From assembly GCA_035578905.1 (NCBI GenBank), contig JAQJVL010000109.1, positions 1,836,566 through 1,900,565 on the forward strand: a stretch of DNA of 64,000 nucleotides, written 5' to 3'. Numbering within the stretch: position 1 is the stretch's first letter; each line of letters opens with the position of its first letter. The notes under the pieces are model-generated. The model did no database searches and was not told the origin of the DNA. It saw nothing but the letters and a program-made list of their open reading frames with translations. The stretch is from Stictocephala bisonia (taxonomy: Eukaryota > Arthropoda > Insecta > Hemiptera > Membracidae). Below, piece after piece: positions 12,262 through 20,240 of the stretch. The translations under genes were made by a program, and so were the position numbers.

Positions 12262-13489
12262 GGGTGTAGACATTCAGAGACGCAATGCTATAACCCAGCT
12301 ACTTGAGGACATAGTGTTATGAAGATTGTAGGCACTAGTGTCACATTGCTGTAACCATATAGTTGGGGACACAGTGTAATGGAGATTGTAGGCACTAGTG
12401 GCTCACTGGTGTAACCCAGCTACTTGAGGACACAGTGTTATGAAGATTTTAGGCACTAGTGGCGCAGTGCTGTAACTCAGCGGCGCAGTGCTGTAACCAT
12501 ATAGTTGGGGACACAGTGTAATGGAGATTGTAGGCACTAGTGGCTCACTGGTGTAACCCAGCTACTTGAGGACACAGTGTTATGAAGATTTTAGGCACTA
12601 GTGGCGCAGTGCTGTAACTCAGCGGCGCAGTGCTGTAACCATATAGTTGGGGACACAGTGTAATGGATATTGTAGGCACTAGTGGCTCACTGGTGTAACC
12701 CAGTTACTTGCGGACACAGTGTTATGAAGATTTTAGGCACTAGTGGTGCAGTCCTGTAACCCTGGTACTTTGATACCCAGTGTTGTGGAGATTTTAGGCA
12801 CTAGTGGCGCAGTGCTGTAACCCAGCTACTTGCGGACACAGTGTTATGGAGATTTTGGACAATAATGGTGCAGTGCTGTAACCCTGGTACTTGGGGACCC
12901 AGTGTTATTGAGATTGTAGGTACTAGTGTCACAGTGCTGTAACCATATAGTTGGGGACACAGTGTAATGGAGATTGTAGGCACTAGTGGCTCACTGGTAT
13001 AACCCAGCTACTTGTGGACACAGTGTTATGAAAATTTTAGGCACTAGTGGTTCAGTGCTGTAACTCAGCTACTTGCGGACACAGTGTTATGAAAATTGTA
13101 GGCACTAGTGCCGCAGTGCTGTAACCATATAATTGGGGACACAGTGTAATGGAGATTGTAGGCACTAGTGGCTCACTGGTGTAACCCAGCTACTTGCGGA
13201 CACAGTGTTATGAAGATTTTAGGCACTAGTGGCGCAGTGCTGTAACTCAGCGGCGCAGTGCTGTAACCATATAATTGGGGACACAGTGTAATGGAGATTG
13301 TAGGCACTAGTGGCTCACTGGTGTAACCCAGCTACTTGCGGACACAGTGATATGAACATTGTAGGCACTAGTGCCGCAGTGCTGTAACCATATAATTGGG
13401 GACACAGTGTAATGGAGATTGTAGGCACTAGTGGCTCACTGGTGTAACTCAGCTACTTGCGGACACAGTGTTATGAAGATTGTAGGCAA
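12262..13489. repeat. Minisatellite of about 61-bp units grown from the end of family X
   Basis: About 18-20 copies of a unit with the blocks GTAGGCACTAGTGG, CGCAGTGCTGTAACC, GGGGACACAGTGT and ATGGAGATT. The anchor TAGGCACTAG is spaced by 60-61 bp, and by about 81 bp where a 20-bp CGGCGCAGTGCTGTAACTCA segment is duplicated. Two unit types tend to alternate: AACCCAGCTACTTG with TTATGAAG, and AACCATATAGTTGG with TAATGGAG. The last unit runs directly into the family X copy at 13490. Family X copies elsewhere carry one instance of the same segment. Confidence 0.92.
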
Positions 13490-13920
13490 AAGTGACGCAG
13501 TGCTGTAACTATATTTTTGGGGATACAGTGTTATTAAGATTGTAGGTGACAAGTTCTATCCTAGGTCCTCTTAATATCAAAATGGCGTTCACTCAGTCGT
13601 TGCTATCGATGTGGACTCTACTATGGTAGTTCGGGGTGTCCATGTTGGGTGATAGTCAAAATCCTGACGTTGTGAGGGAGAGAACTGAGTAGTCAATTAG
13701 CTGAAAATCAGACTAATATATCGGGATTCGGATTCCACGTAAAGCTGCAGGTCCTTTAGTGGTCTTATTAATAAATGACTGTTTCCGAATATAAGTCAAA
13801 CTCAGTTATTAACAAAACAACAAAGGTCATTCACACTTAGCGTACACTTACTTAAACACTCGCATTCTCCTTAAAATACGCACAGTCGAGTTGGCGTCTC
13901 ATATATGAGAATATTTGAGG
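13490..13920 (+). repeat. Family X dispersed repeat, near full-length
   Basis: This copy matches the element at 46446-46892 in the same orientation: a GCAGTGCTGTAAC start, GGTCCTCTTAATATC, the block around GTCCATGTTGGGTG, AATTAGCTGAAAATCAGACT, a diverged ATTCGGATTCCACG box and a GGCGTCTCATAT end. There is no protein-coding frame. Its start is continuous with the tandem array to the left. Confidence 0.82.
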
Positions 13921-14920
13921 TTAAGAAACACGAGACTTAATAAACGGATATTCAATTTTAAACCTGCTTTGGTTAATTAAAATATATCTTTTAAAGCCTA
14001 CTGTAGGCCACATAATTGCAAATTATTCCCTAATTCTAGAACCATATGTCTGGTATTATGTTGTCTTAACCATGTTACCATTTAACTTGATATCAATATT
14101 GTTTCATTATATATTCTCAGTATTAATAATGCCAATCAGCGTTAAATAGATGTATATACAGTTTATTTTCTGAACTAATGTCAATAAAAATTCTGGTAAC
14201 ATTTTTAGCAATTAGGATATTAAAAAATATATTATCAGGCTATTAAGGTAATTTTGTCTTCTGTTAGGTTTGAGGATTGTTAGTTAAACATTTCAGTCTC
14301 TAAACAATATAAAACATTGTTAACGTGGTTTTTAAATATAATTCGTATCAGCAGAACTGCATGAAAGATACTGATTCATACGCAAATAAAATTAATAAAA
14401 TTTAAACTGTAAACCGACGTATGTTTGTTGGTTAACAGTACAATTGTCAAAGTAGATCAGTAATTTGTATTCAAACCCAATCCCGCAGATTAGGCTGTCA
14501 GTATTTATGCTAACTGAGTGTAGCATATTATTGTTGCCTTTGTTTATTAGGCCGACCGACATGCCAGATACATTGCATTGTATTTGCATACTGGTTTTGC
14601 TTATGGTCATACATGACAACGCTATTCATTTGGTTATGTACAGGACACGTTTACTACCCAGGGCTGAGTGTGTTGTCATGTTTTATCTCAAGTGATTACA
14701 ACTAAGTCCTAAAGTACGTTGTTGGGATGATTTTGTTTTACATTCCTAACCACTTCAAAATTTTCATCAAGTAAGTCTGTAAAGTTATATAATTACAAAA
14801 ACTAAAAAATGCACTTTATTGTATTGTATGATTTTAAAGCAGAACATTAAAAAATGAAATCCAAACAACAGCTTGGAAATAATATGGCGTACAGTAACTA
14901 GTTTGTGATTTTAGAAGAGT
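13921..14920. other. AT-rich intron, no feature recognised
   Basis: About 1 kb with no tandem repeat, strong inverted repeat or convincing coding frame. Short open frames on both strands near 14392-14695 overlap each other and show no recognisable protein similarity. Confidence 0.5.
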
Positions 14921-14921
14921 C

Positions 14922-15900
14922 ATCGGTATGAACCTCTCTGTCACTATCTGTTATCATGGTAAAAACTTCTCGATCATCATGGTAAAGACCTTTTAATAAT
15001 CATAAAAGGAACCTCTCTATCATTATGGAATGAACCTCTCTGTAATCATGACAAGAACATCTTTGTCATCATGGCATGGACTTCTTTGTACTCATGGTAA
15101 GAGCTTCTCGGTCCTCATGGCAAGGGCCTATCTGTCATCATAGCAAGAACCTCTCTGTAATATGACAAGAACATGTATATCATTATGGCATAGACCTCTC
15201 TGACATCATGGCATGGACCTCTCTGTACTCATGATAAGAACCTCTCAGTCATCATGGCAAGGACTTCTATGTAATCATGACAAGAACCTCTCTGTCATCA
15301 TGACAAGGACCTCTTTGTAATCATGATAAGAGCCTCTCTGTCATCACAACAAGAACCTCTATATCATCATAACAAGAACCTCTCTGTCATCATGACAAGG
15401 ACCTCTCTATAATCATGATAAAAGCCTCTCTGTCATCATGGTAAGAACCTCTCTGTCATCATGACAAGAACCTCACTGTCATCATGACAAGCTTATCTCT
15501 GTCATCATGACAAGAACCACTCTGTCATCAAGGAAAGAATCTCTCTGTCATCATGGTAAGACCCTCTGTGTAATCATGGCAAGATCATCTCAGTCATCAT
15601 AACAAAAACCTATCATTCATCATGGTAAGAAATTCTCTGTCATCATGGTGATAACCTCTTTGTCATTATGACATGGACCTACTCATCATTATCGCAAAAA
15701 CCTCTCTATCATCTCGGTAATAAACCATTCTGTGTTCATGGCAAGGACCCCTCAGTAATCATGGAAAAAAACATATCTATCATAAATGTAAGAAACTCTA
15801 TCATCATAATAAGATAATTGTCTATCACCACGGCAATAACCTCTTTGTCATTATGACATGGACCTCTATCATCATGACCAGAAACTATTTGTTATCTTGC
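14922..15900. repeat. 23-bp minisatellite (about 40 units)
   Basis: A degenerate head-to-tail array with consensus near CCTCTCTGTCATCATGACAA plus a three-base purine spacer. Units are separated by 23 bp in the best-kept central part (about 15280-15560) and drift at both ends. Stops interrupt all frames, so it is non-coding. Confidence 0.93.
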
Positions 15901-16426
15901 CTTCATACAATATTTTGTAACAGTCAAATCGAACCGTAGATGGTGCAAATTACATTGAATACTATATATATTGCAATACTAGTATAGTGGACTGTGTCTT
16001 TACTAACACACAGTTAGGACTGAACTACAACAGCTGACGTAATAAGAACGAATTATAACAACCACCGAAGTAGGAAGTAGGAGAAACCAGTTATTGTTAC
16101 TCGTTGGAATTTGAGTCAACTGGATGGCAAACAAATACGCTGGCTCCACAGGTACGGCCACTCTTAGATATTATAGTCACTGCTGATACAATATTATTTC
16201 TTTCAAAACCAATGTTTCACTTGTTTATACATTAGTAAATACTGATGTGTGCTTGGAAATATATATTTCAGATAAGAGTATATAAAATTGTAGATACACG
16301 TTTAATAAGCCTCATTGTGTGAATTAATAAAAATATATGTTTTTTTATTAATATGACTAAAGAAGAATTTACGGTAAATATTAGAAATTTATGGATTTAC
16401 AGTTTCAGTTAATAAAAATAAATTAT

Positions 16427-16430
16427 CAAC
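16427..16430. other. Target-site duplication of element 1 (left; partner 25778-25781)
   Basis: CAAC immediately precedes the 5' LTR and is repeated at 25778-25781 immediately after the 3' LTR. A 4-bp duplication is usual for several Ty3/Gypsy lineages and shows that the two LTRs belong to one insertion. Confidence 0.85.
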
Positions 16431-16646
16431 TGTACCGGGTCTTGGACCGGTACAGTTTCTTTTTTTCGTTGTTGTCTGCCAGGCTGCCTGAGATTCGCTT
16501 TTGCCCGGCGATTTGCGTACTTTGGTAGCCGTTGGCCCAGTTCCGTTTCGTTCCGTGTTCCAGCAGCTTCAGTCCGGTTGGCCTGGCTGTTCAGTTGTCT
16601 TGTGCTGCCTGCAGAAATAGTCATGTTCAGATAGACACTCTAAAAC

Positions 16647-16742
16647 GTAAGTGTTCATTCTGTGAGTTTTAATATCTAATCACCCTTTTGGTGAAAATAC
16701 TTTTGTTTAAATAATATTAATCGTTCTTACTTGTGTTTTCAG
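16647..16742 (+). other. Candidate intron inside the LTR
   Basis: AAAAC/GTAAGTG is a strong donor, and TTGTGTTTTCAG ending at 16742 is a good acceptor 96 nt downstream. Both sites are also present in the strongly diverged LTRs of element 2 (donor near 52242, acceptor near 52342). Their conservation in LTR middle regions that otherwise differ suggests use, but splicing is inferred only. The donor could equally join the acceptor at 17265. Confidence 0.35.
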
Positions 16743-17265
16743 AGTTTTGTTAAATTTATATTCTTTGTCTAGATGTTTTAACCTAGGTTCGAGCCATGTG
16801 CTCATTGTTACCTTTTTGACTTTAATTGCTTTATTATCTCTGGTTTCATATTTAATAGTAGTTCTGTATAATGTTTTGTTGAGCCTTTTTAAGTTGCAGT
16901 TACCGATTTACCATCTTTTTGTTCATGGACAATAACCTAGCCTATCTTTAGTTTGATTTTCATGTTATGACAGATTGCTCATGTTTCAATAGCCTAGTTC
17001 TCAGTTTGTCATTTTTAGTTCCATATACGTAATTAATTCTTTTATAATTTGTTAATTTGTAATTTGTCTTAATTCTGAGTTTCCTACATAATTATTCATA
17101 GCCTAAAGTTAATTTTTCACTGTATTGTTTGCTCCACTCCTGTTCTTGTTTGTCTCTTCATGTTAAGTTTTGTTAAAGCAGGCACCCTTATGTTTAGTGG
17201 TTATGTATAATATTTGTGTTGTGATGGCTGGACTGGTTTTAATGTGCTGTGGTGTTGTCCTACAG

Positions 17266-17422
17266 TCCAGGGTCCTTGAGTAGGACGTTTCAACCCTCAG
17301 CCGGTCGTCCGGGCAAAGTTCGACCTTCTGCACTGCCTGCCTGGCCTGAGGACCAAGTCGTAGAGCCCATGTTGCGACTAAGCTGCCATTCCCTACATCT
17401 GGGTGTTTTCTTCAGTCCTCAG
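17266..17422 (+). other. Exon-like conserved block inside the LTR
   Basis: A more GC-rich block of 157 nt bounded by CCTACAG/TCCAGG on the left and CCTCAG/GTCAGT on the right. Element 2 has the matching block at 52866-53018 with the same borders. Reading frames are not conserved between the two, so if it is an exon it is probably untranslated leader. Confidence 0.3.
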
Positions 17423-18324
17423 GTCAGTTCGTTCCATTTTTTTTCCCGGCGGCTGAGCTGGGGGTGATTTGTGAAATAGAAAAAACAAAAAAAAAAAAAA
17501 AAAAGGTGCAATTAAAAGAAAAAAAGAAGTTTGTAGAACTTTTCATGTGGCCTAGGCCTAAGACTTAAACTTTACAGTGGATTTATGAAACAGCCATGGG
17601 GGACTTATGTTTTTTTTTATTATTAAAGAAATAAAAACTGTTGAAATATACCGAGAACTTTTAATGTTAATATTTATTGTTATTTAGTTTAATTAGTCTA
17701 TTTTCTTGTTACATTTGTTTAGATTTTTATTTTTGTTAGGTCCCCATTGTTAAATCCTGTTATTACTTATTTAATTGCTTAGGCCTAGTTATTGTTATTT
17801 ATTTTTGTTAAGTGTATTTGTGGGGGGGGTTTCTGAAGTGAATTTTTACTCGACGGTACCGTGTTATATTTTCTTTTAAATTATTTAATTTTTAAACTTT
17901 CACCAAAAGGGGATTATGGTGCTTTTGCTTAACTTTTAATTCGGAGCTGCCCAGGGATTCCGGCTTACTCCCTGGCCCGGTGGAATCAAGGGATTCGGGC
18001 TAAATTGCCGGTTTAAATGTTGTGATCCAAAAGTTTTCTAAATTTTCACTTTTATTTGGGGCTTAATATTTTCTTACGTTTTGGGGTGTCTCAGGCTAAA
18101 CTGCAGATAGGCCATACACCCTGTAGTTGATTAATTGTTAAATTTTGGTATTTGTAGAGTTTGTGGTATTTATAGCGTTTGTTATAATTGTGTAGTATCT
18201 TGGTAATTTTAGTGTTTGTTATTTATTTAAGTGCTAATTTATATTGTGGCCTTCTGCCTATTTTTATTGTGGCCTTCTGCCTTTTTTGTTGTGGCCTTCT
18301 GCCTGCCAGTTTTTTTTACTTGGT

Positions 18325-18330
18325 AATAAA
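18325..18330 (+). terminator. Polyadenylation signal AATAAA in LTR (also 25638-25643)
   Basis: AATAAA lies in a context (GTAATAAAATTTAG) kept in all four LTRs of the window. In the 3' LTR (25638-25643) it could direct 3'-end formation of the genomic RNA. The cleavage site is not identified. Confidence 0.5.
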
Positions 18331-18467
18331 ATTTAGTTTTGCTCAGCTGCCGAGTATTATTTTGACCCTCCAACTGCCACCCGTGATCCCATCGCTCGAC
18401 TTGTTTTGAGCCATCCCCCGGTTGGCACGCTTTCCAGCTTTGGTGGGGGGGGGGGATGGGTCTAAAT

Positions 18468-18485
18468 TGGTAGCAGAGCGTGGTT
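18468..18485 (+). other. Primer-binding site, initiator tRNA-Met
   Basis: Two bases after the LTR end, TGGTAGCAGAG is complementary to the last 11 nt, including CCA, of animal initiator tRNA-Met. After a 2-nt mismatch the following TGGTT also matches that tRNA. The same site is present in element 2. This fixes the LTR boundary and the minus-strand DNA primer. Confidence 0.85.
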
Positions 18486-18487
18486 GC

Positions 18488-18489
<2 letters not shown>

Positions 18490-18535
<46 letters not shown>

Positions 18536-18696
18536 TCTTTCTTGGTTGTTGACGGTGGGTGTTTGCCAGTTAGTAGGCCATGGTTGGCCGACCTACCGTC
18601 AAGGTGTCTTGGTAATACGTAGGAAAAAAAAAAAGAAACAAATAAATAATTATTTAAAAAGAAAAACAATTAAAACCCAAATAAATCACTTAACTT

Positions 18697-18744
<48 letters not shown>
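18490..18744 (+). other. Leader of element 1: two poly(A) tracts around a hairpin
   Basis: A 41-nt A run (18490-18530) and a 42-nt A run (18703-18744) bracket a stem-loop at 18549-18602. Its outer 12-bp stem is TTGACGGTGGGT with ACCTACCGTCAA (one G-T pair), and its inner hairpin is GGCCA-TGGT-TGGCC at 18576-18589. The same layout occurs in element 2 (54051-54286). The position between primer site and gag suggests a packaging or dimerisation signal or a structured leader; the function is inferred. Confidence 0.6.
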
Positions 18745-18746
<2 letters not shown>

Positions 18747-18893
18747 CTAGGCAATCCGCTTGGTTACTTTGTTGAGTGGGTTTCATGGGTGGATTGGAGT
18801 GGTCGGCAGTGGCTCGGTAGGCTGAGGGTTTAGTTCGTCTTGGACCCTGGAGTTGTCGTTTTTTGTGTACTGTTGAGAATTTTGTTTTGCGAG

Positions 18894-20228
18894 ATGGCCT
18901 ATCTGCAGAATGTTGCGCTCCTGGTCAAGGAGGAGTTGATTTTCGAATTGAGGTCGCGGGGGGTGACTCCGGAAGGGGATGTTTTGAATCTCCGGAGGTT
19001 TCTGCGGGAGCAGTTGTCCGCGGGTACGGCGGTGGATTGGTCTGACCTGCTGGAGGTTGGTGATGAGTTGGGGATTTGTAAACGGAAGGTGGAAGATTGG
19101 GAAGGAGTGTTAGAGGATTTGCAGTTGGAACCTCCAGTGGGTCGGGACCGGGCCGGCCGCCTTGCACGTCTGGGTCATCTGCTTGCCCGTTTAAGGCTGG
19201 TCAACCGGGCGCCGGGGTTGGAACCGTCAGATAGGGCGTGGATCCGGGAGAGTGTGTCTAGGCTTGAGGAGATTTTTCAGGCACTCTCCGGTTCCACGAC
19301 TCCTACGGGTCTGGGTCAGCGGCCTACTTTCGCGCTTTCACCTAATGTGTCGAGGCCGCAGGCTGAGACACCGGCTCTCACTGTGCCTGAGGTTCCTTCT
19401 GAGCCTGCAGGCGTTTCTGTTGAGGTTGCTTGTGGTTCGGCTCCAGCTGCCGTTCCTACTACTTCTTTGGGTTCACCTGCTCTTCTGCAGCTGAGCTACC
19501 ACAAGCTGCCTAACCCTCTCACGCCCATGATCCAGAATCTCCCTGTGATCGATGGGATGGATCCTGAGGAGCTTCTTAAGTTTCTGGTGGCCTTTCTCAG
19601 ACTTAGTGAGATGCCCGGCATGCAGGCTGGGGACTTGCTTCGTCTGGTTTTCCCTTATTGTAGAGGTCCCGTTGGGGAGTTGCTGAGTTCTGTCTTGGCC
19701 AGTGATGCCTCGGTGGACTCGTTCCACCGAGAGTTACTTTCATCGTTTCTTCCCATTCGACTCAGGGAGAGGATGGTCATGGACAGATTTTATCGGTCGC
19801 AGGGTAGGGGCGAGTCTCTGGCAGCCTATGTCTCTTCAGTCAAGGAAACTCGTCAAGCGTTGCGCCTCACCCTTTCTGAAGCTGACACCGTTCGAGTCAT
19901 CCTGGATGGCATTTCTCCCGAAGAACGGTGCAGATTGGTTTTTGCTGGTGTTCCTTCGACTTTTCGGGAGCTGCTTCAGCTGTGCATTGTTTCGCGCAGC
20001 GTGCAGTTCTCAGACCAGCAAGGGAGGGATTCTGAGAGTCATCGTGCTCTCCCCACCCGTCGACCGGCTATGTCTGTAGGTGTGAGTCAGCCAGTGGAGG
20101 GTCGTGGTTCTCGGCCTCCGGTTGTGTGCTTTGCTTGTGGCCAACCTGGTCACATTCGACGTGACTGTCCACGTGCTCGAGGTCGTGGGGCGGGAAACGC
20201 TCAGCGCGGGGGGTTGCCTCCACAGTAG
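18894..20228 (+). CDS. gag: Gag polyprotein of Ty3/Gypsy element 1
   Basis: 444 residues. The ATG at 18894 (GAGATGG context) is chosen because the in-frame extension back to 18840 is disrupted in element 2 by a T-run length change, while this ATG is kept. The N-terminal 40 residues (KEELIFELRSRG...LNLRRFLREQL) resemble a SAP-type helix pair. A Pro/Val-rich linker follows, then a retrotransposon capsid-like region (about residues 210-360, ILDGISPEERCRLVF near its end). Near the C-terminus a single CCHC zinc knuckle, C-X2-C-X4-H-X4-C at residues 412-425, should bind nucleic acid. The frame stops at TAG 20226-20228. Pol overlaps its end in the -1 frame. Gag would form the intracellular particle. 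No frameshift or stop was seen. Confidence 0.95.
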   Translation: MAYLQNVALLVKEELIFELRSRGVTPEGDVLNLRRFLREQLSAGTAVDWSDLLEVGDELGICKRKVEDWEGVLEDLQLEPPVGRDRAGRLARLGHLLARLRLVNRAPGLEPSDRAWIRESVSRLEEIFQALSGSTTPTGLGQRPTFALSPNVSRPQAETPALTVPEVPSEPAGVSVEVACGSAPAAVPTTSLGSPALLQLSYHKLPNPLTPMIQNLPVIDGMDPEELLKFLVAFLRLSEMPGMQAGDLLRLVFPYCRGPVGELLSSVLASDASVDSFHRELLSSFLPIRLRERMVMDRFYRSQGRGESLAAYVSSVKETRQALRLTLSEADTVRVILDGISPEERCRLVFAGVPSTFRELLQLCIVSRSVQFSDQQGRDSESHRALPTRRPAMSVGVSQPVEGRGSRPPVVCFACGQPGHIRRDCPRARGRGAGNAQRGGLPPQ

Positions 20229-20240
20229 CTCCCCGCGTTG
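20192..20240 (+). promoter_or_regulatory. -1 ribosomal frameshift signal (GGGAAAC plus stem-loop)
   Basis: GGGAAAC at 20192-20198 is in the correct phase for gag (G GGA AAC), a heptamer used by several retroviruses. Three nt later a 12-bp stem can form between 20202-20213 and 20229-20240 (core CGCGGGG/CCCCGCG, 15-nt loop). The gag TAG at 20226 falls inside the loop. The pol frame is open from 20165, so a -1 slip here joins the two frames. Element 2 is identical at 55735-55783. Confidence 0.8.

Larger units (their letters stand above)
16431..18465 (+). repeat. 5' LTR of element 1
   Basis: 2,035 bp, matching 23743-25777 with only a few substitutions and homopolymer-length changes. The first 24 bp form an 8-bp inverted repeat (TGTACCGG / CCGGTACA). 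The 3' end carries a run of about 13 Gs followed by ATGGGTCT. Inside are candidate splice signals (16647, 16742, 17265, 17423), three tandem GTGGCCTTCTGCCT units at about 18245-18305 and an AATAAA at 18325. U3/R/U5 limits cannot be fixed without a transcript. Confidence 0.95.

Noticed and set aside
17249..17467. 72-codon frame in the LTR of element 1
   Set aside because: The frame is not conserved in the LTR of element 2, where the block has frame-changing indels. More likely untranslated sequence.
18343..18669. 108-codon minus-strand frame over the LTR end and poly(A) tract
   Set aside because: Its apparent poly-Phe core is the reverse reading of the A run, and it lies across the primer-binding site. 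Artefact.
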